From: Terriglobia bacterium
Lineage (GTDB): Bacteria; Acidobacteriota; Terriglobia; UBA7540
Direction of reading: 5' to 3'
Assembly (NCBI GenBank): GCA_020072905.1
Contig: JAIQGB010000199.1
Location: forward strand, 1-7,907
Length of the DNA stretch: 7,907 nt
The notes below the pieces were generated by a model. The model did not search any database, was not told the origin of the DNA, and saw only the letters and a list, made by a program, of their open reading frames with translations. This document shows, in pieces, positions 1 to 5,172 of the stretch (position 1 is its first letter; each line of letters opens with the position of its first letter). The translations under genes were made by a program, and so were the position numbers.

Positions 1-267
1 GGGCGAGGCAAGCCTCTCCCCTACGCCCCCTGTAGCGGCGGTCTCCGACCGCCGGCCGCCGGTGAGGACACCGGCGCTACAGCGCCCGGCGTGACCATCG
101 CGGTGTTCTCCGCCGTGCAGGACTTCGCACCCTCACCCGCGCGGCGACGTTTCTTCCCCCAGCTCTGCGCGGCGGCAAACGAAATCTGGCGATTCAGCGT
201 GGATGCCGACAACCGGCTGAGGTTGACATGCACGCAGCAGGCGTTGAAGAAACAATTGAATCATTGA
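1..267 (+). CDS. 3' end of an unrecognised protein gene, cut by the left window edge
   Basis: Frame 1 is open from the first base to TGA at 265-267 (88 codons). From about base 91 onward the third codon positions are mostly G or C, as in the neighbouring genes. The readable C-terminus is a mixed polar segment containing ANEIWRFSVDADNRLRL and ending KKQLNH. I recognise no family. Codons before about 91 translate a palindromic repeat (31-81) of the type that also sits inside the polymerase gene, so this gene may carry an in-frame repeat insert too. The stop codon falls in the left arm of the 8-nt-unit inverted repeat at 253-345. It lies upstream of the small gene and the polymerase on the same strand and could be the first gene of that operon. 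Alternatively the frame is open by chance through GC-rich DNA. Confidence 0.35.
   Translation, partial: GRGKPLPYAPCSGGLRPPAAGEDTGATAPGVTIAVFSAVQDFAPSPARRRFFPQLCAAANEIWRFSVDADNRLRLTCTQQALKKQLNH
31..81. repeat. Palindromic double-hairpin repeat, copy 1
   Basis: An outer inverted pair, TGTAGCG (31-37) and CGCTACA (75-81), encloses two perfect 7-bp hairpins. These are GGCGGTC/GACCGCC (37-43/47-53, 3-nt loop) and GCCGGTG/CACCGGC (58-64/69-75, 4-nt loop). The same layout recurs at 2092-2141 inside the polymerase gene with a different first hairpin but a nearly identical second one. This looks like a dispersed REP-like element that folds into a three-way junction. Confidence 0.8.
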
Positions 268-345
268 TTCATTGAGTCATTGAACCCTTGGGCCGGCTAC
301 GGCCAGCCTCTTCTCAATGAACCAATGACGCAATGATTCAATGGA
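253..345. repeat. Long inverted repeat built from 8-nt units (TCATTGAN / NCAATGAN)
   Basis: The left arm (253-284) consists of 8-nt units: CAATTGAA, TCATTGAT, TCATTGAG and TCATTGAA. The right arm (314-345) is the complementary series: TCAATGAA, CCAATGAC, GCAATGAT and TCAATGGA. The arms can pair over about 32 nt with a few mismatches. The loop contains a second small hairpin, GGCCG/CGGCC, around 291-304. The element is much richer in A+T than its surroundings. Its right end overlaps the GGAG ribosome-binding site (343-346) of the next gene. It fills most of the gap between the partial gene and the small gene. Confidence 0.8.
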
Positions 346-354
346 GCAATTCCT

Positions 355-708
355 ATGGGCCGAACCGTCTCCACTTTTCGTGACCTGATCGAACAAGAAC
401 TCCAGAACTGGGAGCGGGTTTTTGGCCGCGCGTTGCGGCGCGAGGAGCGCGCTCACTTCGAGCTGATGTTCAACCGCGTGCGGCTTTACCTCCAGGCCTG
501 CACTTACGAGTTCCCCGTGCACGCCATGGACGCCATCAACGTGACGATCGGGCTCGACCACGAGATCCGGCTGCGCCAAATCGAAGCGCTTTTGAGGATC
601 AACCTTGAGACTCAGTGGATGGATTCTCGACCTCTATCCTTGCCCCGAGGGGATGACGCTGTGGCTGATTCCGGAGAGCGGGAGCGGGAAACGCCTGCGG
701 CTGATTGA
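355..708 (+). CDS. Small conserved-looking protein upstream of the polymerase, unknown function
   Basis: The reading frame encodes 117 residues from ATG, with GGAG at 343-346 eight bases upstream. Residues 1-83 look genuinely coding: GC-rich third positions and amphipathic, charged helices (LIEQELQNWERVFGRALRREERAHFELM). No TM segment, signal peptide or catalytic motif is visible. I do not recognise the family. The last 34 residues overlap the polymerase start (605) in another frame, lose the codon bias, and are Arg/Glu/Ala/Pro-rich. The native protein may therefore end near residue 83-86, with the tail produced by loss of an earlier stop or a frameshift. The polymerase's SD (594-598) and TTG start lie inside this gene, so the two are probably translationally coupled. 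A DNA-binding or polymerase-accessory role is only a guess from position. Confidence 0.6.
   Translation: MGRTVSTFRDLIEQELQNWERVFGRALRREERAHFELMFNRVRLYLQACTYEFPVHAMDAINVTIGLDHEIRLRQIEALLRINLETQWMDSRPLSLPRGDDAVADSGERERETPAAD
594..607 (+). promoter_or_regulatory. Ribosome-binding site supporting the TTG start of the polymerase
   Basis: TGA at 593-595 closes the polymerase frame upstream, so only the codons from 596 onward are available. GAGGA at 594-598 lies six bases before TTG at 605-607. No ATG or GTG gives the conserved N-terminus (GWILDLYPCPEG), so TTG is the best start. Confidence 0.65.
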
Positions 709-3301
709 CCGCTCGTTCCGGCCCTCGTTCTACGTGCACGGCCCGGAGCCACGGCTGCGGCGGCTGGTGAAGCCCCTCGCTGCCCGCGCCCGCGTCGCCT
801 GCACGCTCACCGAGCGCACGGACCTCTGGGCGGGCCGGGAGCTGCTCGTCCTGCGCGTCACGCTGGATCATCCCACACAGTTTGCGGCGCTCGCGCGCTT
901 CGTCTCGCACTTCGATCCCAGCCTGCGGCTCTACAACTCCGACTTGATGCTCGCGCCGATGTATTGCTGGGAAAAAGGCGTGTTTCCGCTGGCCAAGGTG
1001 GAAGTGGATGTGGGTGCTGGGTGCTGGGGACTAGGTGCTGGGGCAGGAAAGAACCTAGTACCTAGAACCCAGCACCTAGAACCCGGCACAGGCTCCGCCC
1101 TCCCGCGGGAGCGCGAAGCGCTCCCCTACCCGAATCCCGAACCCCGAATCCCGAACCCCGAGATTCGCGCCATCGAATGCCGCGACGACGAATGGGCGAT
1201 TGATTACGAGCTGCCGCCGCTCAAGATTCTCCAGATGCGGCTCGAGGGCCTGGGGCGCGTCGATCCCAAGCACGGCCGGCGCGGCAAGCTGGAAGTGGCA
1301 GTGGACGACGACTGGCTCGAACTCGACGACGCGCTGGAGCCCGTCGCCCTCGGCTTCGAGCGCCTGCTGCGCGCGCACGATCCCGACCTCATCGTCAGCG
1401 AGTGGGGCGATGCGACGCTCTTCCCCGGCCTCTTGCAGCAGGCGCGGCGCGAACACATCAACCTTTCGCTCAACCGCGATCCCACTTACGGCGGGACCGT
1501 GCAGCGCAGCCGCGCGCGCAGCTACATGAGTTACGGCCGCATCCTCTTCAAGGGCAGCGCCACCACGCTTTTCGGGCGCCTGCACGTCGATGCGCAGAAC
1601 TCCTTCATCGCCGACCAGTGCGACCTCGACGGCCTGTGGGAGCTCACGCGCGTCACCAAGCTCCCCGTGCAATACTGCGCGCGCACCACCACCGGCACGG
1701 GCATCTCCTACATGCAGATGGAACTCGCCTGGCGCGACGGCGTGCTCATCCCCGAACAGAAGGCCGAGCCGGAAAGCCCCAAGCATCCCGACGAACTGCT
1801 CGCCGCCGACCGCGGGGGGCTGGTGTTTCCTCCGCGCCTCGGTTTTTTTGAGAACGTCGCCGAACTCGACTTCATCAGCGAATTCCCGAGCATCATGGCG
1901 CGGTTCAACGTTTCGCCGGAGACCGTCAACTGCCGCTGCTGTCCTGACGCGCCACGCGTGCCCGAACTCGGCTACCGCATCTGCCAGCGCCGCCGCGGCA
2001 TCACCAGCCGCGTCGTCGAGCGGCTCATCGCCAAGCGTGAGGAGTACAAGCGGCGGATTTCGGGATTCGGGACTCGGGACTCGGGGTTCGCTGTAGCGGC
2101 GATGTCCTCATCGCCGACGCCGGTGGGGACACCGGCGCTAAAGATCGTCGCGCCGGGCTTTAGCCCGGCACCGGTAGCGGAGGGCTCTGCCCTCCCGCGG
2201 GAGCGCGAAGCGCTCCCTCACCCGAATCCCGAATCCCGAACCCCGAACCCCGCAAATTACAAGCAGCGCCGCTCGTCGCTCAAGTGGCTGCTGGTCTGCT
2301 GCTTCGGCTACACGGGCTACAAGAACGCCCGCTTCGGCAAGATCGAGGCGCACGAAGCCATCAATGCGCTGGCACGCGAGAAGCTGCTGGTGGCCAAGGA
2401 AACCGCCGAGCGCGCCGGCTACCGCGTGCTCCACGCTCTCGTCGATTCGCTCTATGTTCAGCGGGCGGATGCTACGCGCGAAGACTACGCGCGCATGGTG
2501 CGGGAAATCGAGCAGCGCACGGGGCTCCCCATGGCGCTCGAAGCGGTCTATCGCTACGTCGTCTTCCTGCCCTCGAAACAACACGCCGAGGTGCCCGTGC
2601 CCAACCGCTTCTTCTGCGTGCCGGAAGACGGCGGCGAAATCAAAATCCGCGGGCTCGAATGCCGGCGGCACGACACGCCGCCCATCGTGGCGCGGATGCA
2701 GCGCGAAGTGCTGGCGATCGTTGCCGAGGCGCACGACTACGAAAGCTATTGCCGGAAGCTGGAAGAAGCGCGCGAGGTGCTCGACCGCTACCTGGCACGT
2801 GTGGAAGACGGCAGCGCGCCGATCGAAGAGCTGATCATCAGCCGGCGCATGGCGCGTCCGCCCGGCGCCTACAAGCAAGCCAACGCCACGGCCATCGCCG
2901 CGCGGCAACTCGACCGCTCCGGCGTGGAGCTGCGCCCGGGAGAAACCATCGAGTATGTCATCACCGACGCCGACTCGAATTACTCGGACGACCGCTTCCG
3001 CGCCTATACCCTGTGGGAAGGCTGGCGCGGCTATGATGTCAAGGAATACCAGCGCGCCCTGCGCGAAGCCTTCAAGCCGCTGGAGGTGTTCGCGACGGGC
3101 CAAGGCAAAAGGTCACGGAGGATTTCCCAATTCTCGCAGAATTGCCTCGACCGCCCGTTTGAGGACGGGAAGCGAATTCTCTACAATCCCCCAAACCTGC
3201 TGCAAATTAACACCGAGATAGTCGTGGACCACAACGTTCCTGAATGCGGCAATAGCACGTCAGTCCAGCTCCAAGTGGAGAGACCTAAGATGCTCCGATA
3301 A
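605..3301 (+). CDS. Divergent family B DNA polymerase with two in-frame palindromic inserts and an antisense-derived tail
   Basis: This is a template-directed DNA polymerase of 898 residues. Motif A is D422 in LDFISEFPSIM (usual SLYPS read as SEFPS). Motif B starts at K560, with F567-G568 at the YG position. Motif C is HALVDSLYV with D614, while the first Asp of the usual DTDS is L612. A late KIRGLECRRHDTP matches the thumb-side KGLE-RRD segment. Cys443, 445, 446 and 460 may bind zinc. The exonuclease-like region (about 205-345) shows no intact DIE, NxxxFD or YxxxD motif, so proofreading is probably absent. Residues 137-186 and 485-550 are translated repeats. Residues 837-898 are the antisense of hepT. 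Removing all three leaves about 720 residues, a plausible core size. Known: the second motif C Asp is the metal ligand in family B. Inferred: a repair or translesion role. The inserts may impair activity. Confidence 0.92.
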   Translation: MRLSGWILDLYPCPEGMTLWLIPESGSGKRLRLIDRSFRPSFYVHGPEPRLRRLVKPLAARARVACTLTERTDLWAGRELLVLRVTLDHPTQFAALARFVSHFDPSLRLYNSDLMLAPMYCWEKGVFPLAKVEVDVGAGCWGLGAGAGKNLVPRTQHLEPGTGSALPREREALPYPNPEPRIPNPEIRAIECRDDEWAIDYELPPLKILQMRLEGLGRVDPKHGRRGKLEVAVDDDWLELDDALEPVALGFERLLRAHDPDLIVSEWGDATLFPGLLQQARREHINLSLNRDPTYGGTVQRSRARSYMSYGRILFKGSATTLFGRLHVDAQNSFIADQCDLDGLWELTRVTKLPVQYCARTTTGTGISYMQMELAWRDGVLIPEQKAEPESPKHPDELLAADRGGLVFPPRLGFFENVAELDFISEFPSIMARFNVSPETVNCRCCPDAPRVPELGYRICQRRRGITSRVVERLIAKREEYKRRISGFGTRDSGFAVAAMSSSPTPVGTPALKIVAPGFSPAPVAEGSALPREREALPHPNPESRTPNPANYKQRRSSLKWLLVCCFGYTGYKNARFGKIEAHEAINALAREKLLVAKETAERAGYRVLHALVDSLYVQRADATREDYARMVREIEQRTGLPMALEAVYRYVVFLPSKQHAEVPVPNRFFCVPEDGGEIKIRGLECRRHDTPPIVARMQREVLAIVAEAHDYESYCRKLEEAREVLDRYLARVEDGSAPIEELIISRRMARPPGAYKQANATAIAARQLDRSGVELRPGETIEYVITDADSNYSDDRFRAYTLWEGWRGYDVKEYQRALREAFKPLEVFATGQGKRSRRISQFSQNCLDRPFEDGKRILYNPPNLLQINTEIVVDHNVPECGNSTSVQLQVERPKMLR
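1013..1162. repeat. Palindromic insert 1 inside the polymerase gene, translated in frame
   Basis: This block of about 150 nt (polymerase residues 137-186) interrupts a normal N-terminal domain between KVEVDV and IRAIECRDDE. The first half is a hairpin made of 7-nt units: GGGTGCT, GGGTGCT, GGGGACT, AGGTGCT on the left (1012-1039) and CCTAGTA, CCTAGAA, CCCAGCA, CCTAGAA, CCCGGCA on the right (1054-1088). It includes a perfect 12-bp pair, CTAGGTGCTGGG (1031-1042) with CCCAGCACCTAG (1068-1079). The second half is the 70-nt module at 1091-1160 that recurs in insert 2. The translation is Gly/Pro-rich and low-complexity. Confidence 0.8.
1091..1160. repeat. 70-nt repeat module, copy A1
   Basis: It matches 2183-2252 at 65 of 70 positions by direct comparison, without gaps. 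It contains the perfect hairpin GGGAGCGC-GAA-GCGCTCCC (1107-1125) and a 3' series of 7-nt units CCCGAAT/CCCGAAC. Both copies are read in the same frame, giving SALPREREALP followed by PNPE-type residues. Confidence 0.85.
2092..2141. repeat. Palindromic double-hairpin repeat, copy 2
   Basis: It has the same organisation as the element at 31-81. TAGCG (2094-2098) pairs with CGCTA (2136-2140) around two 7-bp hairpins with 4-nt loops. The second hairpin stem (GCCGGTG/CACCGGC) is identical to that of copy 1. It lies wholly inside insert 2 of the polymerase. Confidence 0.8.
2183..2252. repeat. 70-nt repeat module, copy A2
   Basis: This is the second copy of the module at 1091-1160 (65/70 identical). 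It is in the same orientation and the same reading frame and forms the right part of insert 2. The two copies lie 1092 bases apart, an exact multiple of three. Confidence 0.85.
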
Positions 3302-3457
3302 ACGCGTCGATGACTCGGCCAGAATCTGAAGGTTCCGAATGACAGCGTCCTGCGTTTTCCTGTCGGCTAGAAAAAACTCCTTCCCCTCTTTCGTAAAATC
3401 CTCGACGAACCGAATACACTCCAAAATGTGATGCAAGTACAGCCGGTCGTCTTTCAC
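3113..3457 (-). pseudogene. hepT: HepT-type HEPN toxin (DUF86-like RNase), interrupted by one in-frame TGA
   Basis: The frame starts at GTG (3457-3455), overlaps the mntA stop in GTGA, and has GGGAGG about ten bases upstream. It runs 65 residues (KDDRLYLHHILECIRFVEDF, later QDAVIRNLQILAES) to TGA at 3262-3260. The same frame then continues for 48 residues to TGA at 3115-3113: RAIAAFRNVVVHDYLG, then VWGIVENSLPVLKRAV. This is the expected HepT C-terminus, with the R-N-x3-H-x-Y motif (R73, H78, Y80). The total is 114 codons, the usual family length. The internal TGA (codon 66) falls where relatives have Trp (LDW before RAI). The 65-residue product would lack the RNase motif and should be inactive. 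Known: HepT is an RNA-cleaving toxin neutralised by MntA AMPylation of the motif Tyr. Readthrough or a sequencing error would give a full toxin. The DNA is less GC-rich than its neighbours, suggesting transfer. Confidence 0.85.
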
Positions 3458-3744
3458 AAAGGTACGGCCTCCCTCAAAACCCGGTCACGAATATACCAAT
3501 GAATAGCGGGTTCGGTCAGCACGTGCACGGGCCTCCCAAGCAGTTCCTGAAGGTCCGCAACGAGTCCGCCTGGAAAGAAGAAACGAAATGTTGGGCCTGC
3601 GTCCACCAGGAAATCCACGTCGCTGTCGGGCCTTGCGTCGCCGCGGGCGACGGAGCCGAACACACGCACGTTGTACGCCCCGTGCCGGGCAGCAATTTGG
3701 AGGATCTCCTCGCGCTTCGCTTTCAGCAATTCCTCGATACCCAT
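3454..3744 (-). CDS. mntA: MntA-type minimal nucleotidyltransferase antitoxin
   Basis: The 96-residue cytoplasmic protein starts at ATG 3744-3742, with GAGG nine bases upstream in GAGGAAACGGGTC. An upstream in-frame start would add a poorly conserved extension. Residues 29-46 carry the MNT signature: FGSVARGD, then DSDVDFLV (G30-S31; D42 and D44 as metal ligands). Residues 70-80 read GRPVHVLTEPA, where many family members have VDLVT, so the third acidic position appears to be His74. In studied pairs, MntA transfers AMP to the HepT Tyr and blocks toxicity. The gene lies directly upstream of hepT with a 4-base stop/start overlap, the standard coupling of this module. With hepT broken, it is likely a surviving orphan antitoxin. 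Confidence 0.88.
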   Translation of the reverse strand: MGIEELLKAKREEILQIAARHGAYNVRVFGSVARGDARPDSDVDFLVDAGPTFRFFFPGGLVADLQELLGRPVHVLTEPAIHWYIRDRVLREAVPL

Positions 3745-3915
3745 GACCCGTTTCCTCTGCACCTCTCCCCTGCCGCATTCTAACACTGCGCCGGGCGCCA
3801 ATGCCCCGTTGAAAAGCAAAACCCGAGAGCGGGGCTTGCGCTACGAGTGCAATCCTGATTCATCGCGCCACGCAAGCCGTCGCCGTAATACAATAAAGGC
3901 AGGAGGAGCACTGCG

Positions 3916-4245
3916 ATGAAACGAGCGCTATTGCTTGTGTTCGTCATTCTGGGCTGGGCCGTGGCGGCCTATGCCGGAAAGATCTACGGAAGCGTAAGCG
4001 AAGGCGGCAAACCGGTCGCGCAGGGGGTGAAGGTAGAGGTCACCTGCGGCAGCAACAACTACGCCGCGCAGACCGACGCCTACGGGTCGTTCAAGCTCTT
4101 CGTGCCGGACAAGGGCAAGTGCACGCTGAAGGTCTACTACCAAGGCCAGACGCCGTCTTTCGAGGTCAACTCTTACGAAGGCACCGTGCAATACGACCTG
4201 ATCCTGGAGAAGCAGGGCGCTCAGTACACGCTGAGGAGAAAGTAG
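3916..4245 (+). CDS. Small secreted carboxypeptidase-regulatory-like beta-sandwich protein
   Basis: This is a 109-residue protein with a strong AGGAGG (3901-3906) nine bases before ATG. Residues 1-20 form a signal peptide: MKR, a hydrophobic core LLLVFVILGWAVAA, then AYA|G as a likely signal peptidase I site. The mature part begins GKIYGSVSEGGKPVAQGVKV and continues with TDAYGSFKLFV and CTLKVYYQG. This is the G-x-V-x-x-x-G-x-P-x-x-G-V and T-D-x-x-G-x-F pattern of the carboxypeptidase regulatory-like/transthyretin-type fold. Two Cys residues (CGSNN and KCTL) could form a disulfide. Such domains usually bind or scaffold and have no known catalysis. The gene ends two bases before the next start, so the two are very probably co-expressed. 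A TACAAT at 3889-3894 could be a -10 box, but no good -35 box accompanies it. Confidence 0.8.
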   Translation: MKRALLLVFVILGWAVAAYAGKIYGSVSEGGKPVAQGVKVEVTCGSNNYAAQTDAYGSFKLFVPDKGKCTLKVYYQGQTPSFEVNSYEGTVQYDLILEKQGAQYTLRRK

Positions 4246-4247
4246 GC

Positions 4248-5114
4248 ATGGAGAACCAGCCTAAAGACTTCTGGGACAAGATCGATGTCGTCTTCCGGCC
4301 CCTAAACGGTCTGCTGACCGCGCTCGCCGTCGGGCTGCTCGGCTATTACACCTCCAACATCCTTCGCCAGCGCGAGACCCGGGAAACGAACGAGCGGATC
4401 TATACGCAACTCATGAGCAGCCGGGAGCAAGCCGAGAGCTCGCTGCGCAAGGACATGTTTGTTTCCATCATCCAGACGTTTCTGCGGCCGCAGTCGGCAA
4501 GCCTGGAAGACCGGATGCTCAACCTCGAGTTGCTGGCCTACAATTTCCACGAGTCGCTGAACCTCAAGCCGCTGTTCGTCCATCTGCAAAAGCAAGTCGC
4601 CGCGGCTCCTGGCCCGTCGCAGGCGGAGTATGCCAACCGGCTCAACAAGGTCGCGCGCGAAATCACCACCCGCCAGTTAGTCCTGCTCGAACAGGTGGGC
4701 AAGAAATTCGGCCGCATGGTGGATTTCGACAAGTTCCGCGCCAGTCCCGGGGGCCTCGAGCTCGACCAGGAGACCCTGACGCTCGACGGGACGGAACGCG
4801 AATTCATGCTCTCGGTGCTCGAAGTCGATCCCAAGCGCAAAGAGCTGACCTTGGAGCTCGGGGTGCGCACCCCCCAGGAATCTCCCATCGTGCGTCGGCT
4901 CACCTTCCACGTGAGCTACTTCGACTTCCCCATGATCGACAACACACGGCTTTCGCGCGACCAGCGCGCCGCGGTGGTGATGAACGAATTTGGTGAGGGT
5001 GGGGCCGATCTGACCCTGGTGTACTTCCCCGGGTCCTACGCCAGCCTGAAAGAGAAAGTCTCCTACGACGAGGTCGTGGAGAGACTGCGAGTCCTTAGCG
5101 AGCCGGGACGCTAG
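4248..5114 (+). CDS. Unrecognised single-pass membrane protein with soluble C-terminal domain
   Basis: The 288-residue protein starts at ATG 4248. GAGGAG at 4233-4238, inside the end of the previous gene, is nine bases upstream. A longer frame starting upstream would overlap that gene and is not needed. A short amphipathic N-terminus (ENQPKDFWDKIDVVFRP) precedes one TM helix at about residues 19-39 (LLTALAVGLLGYYTSNIL). A charged, probably coiled stretch follows (RQRETRETNERIYTQLMSSREQ). The remainder is soluble alpha/beta: first mainly helical (MLNLELLAYNFHESLNLKPLFVHLQKQ), then strand-rich from about 170 (REFMLSVLEVDPKRKELTL). I recognise no family or catalytic motif. Two-base spacing couples it to the secreted beta-sandwich protein, so an envelope partnership is a reasonable inference. 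Confidence 0.75.
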   Translation: MENQPKDFWDKIDVVFRPLNGLLTALAVGLLGYYTSNILRQRETRETNERIYTQLMSSREQAESSLRKDMFVSIIQTFLRPQSASLEDRMLNLELLAYNFHESLNLKPLFVHLQKQVAAAPGPSQAEYANRLNKVAREITTRQLVLLEQVGKKFGRMVDFDKFRASPGGLELDQETLTLDGTEREFMLSVLEVDPKRKELTLELGVRTPQESPIVRRLTFHVSYFDFPMIDNTRLSRDQRAAVVMNEFGEGGADLTLVYFPGSYASLKEKVSYDEVVERLRVLSEPGR

Positions 5115-5172
5115 CGCACCGTGACTTTGTAGACTCCTGCGCAGCGAGGTCTGATCACAAGGAGTCCCCCGC

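Larger units (their letters stand above)
2057..2254. repeat. Palindromic insert 2 at the polymerase fingers, translated in frame
   Basis: This block of about 198 nt (residues 485-550) lies between EEYKRR and NYKQRRSSLKW, just before motif B. The outer arms are 7-nt units: CGGGATT, CGGGACT, CGGGACT, CGGGGTT (2061-2088) and CCCGAAT, CCCGAAT, CCCGAAC, CCCGAAC (2221-2248). Between them lie five consecutive short hairpins: GGCGATG/CATCGCC (2098-2115), GCCGGTG/CACCGGC (2119-2136), GCCGGGC/GCCCGGC (2152-2169), GGAGGGC/GCCCTCC (2179-2195), and the 8-bp GGGAGCGC/GCGCTCCC. No stop codon occurs in the polymerase frame across the block. Confidence 0.85.

Noticed and set aside
21..233. Small open frame on the - strand at the left edge
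   Set aside because: Part of it is the complement of the palindromic repeat. The + strand frame has better third-position bias, and no family is recognisable.
1076..1786. Open frame on the - strand opposite the polymerase N-terminal half
   Set aside because: Antisense shadow without recognisable domains and running into the repeat insert.
2061..2252. CRISPR-like array
   Set aside because: The units are 7 nt and contiguous, with no unique spacers and no cas genes. They form hairpin arms instead.
2138..3103. Long open frame on the - strand opposite the polymerase
   Set aside because: High-GC antisense shadow. The + strand has polymerase motifs B and C here.
3814..3835. Possible terminator on the - strand (CCCG-CTCT-CGGG then TTTTGCTTTT)
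   Set aside because: The stem is only 4 bp and no - strand gene lies to its right that would need it.
4119..4247. Upstream extension of the membrane protein gene overlapping the secreted protein gene
   Set aside because: The ATG at 4248 has an ideal ribosome site, and the upstream part is the out-of-frame shadow of the preceding gene.
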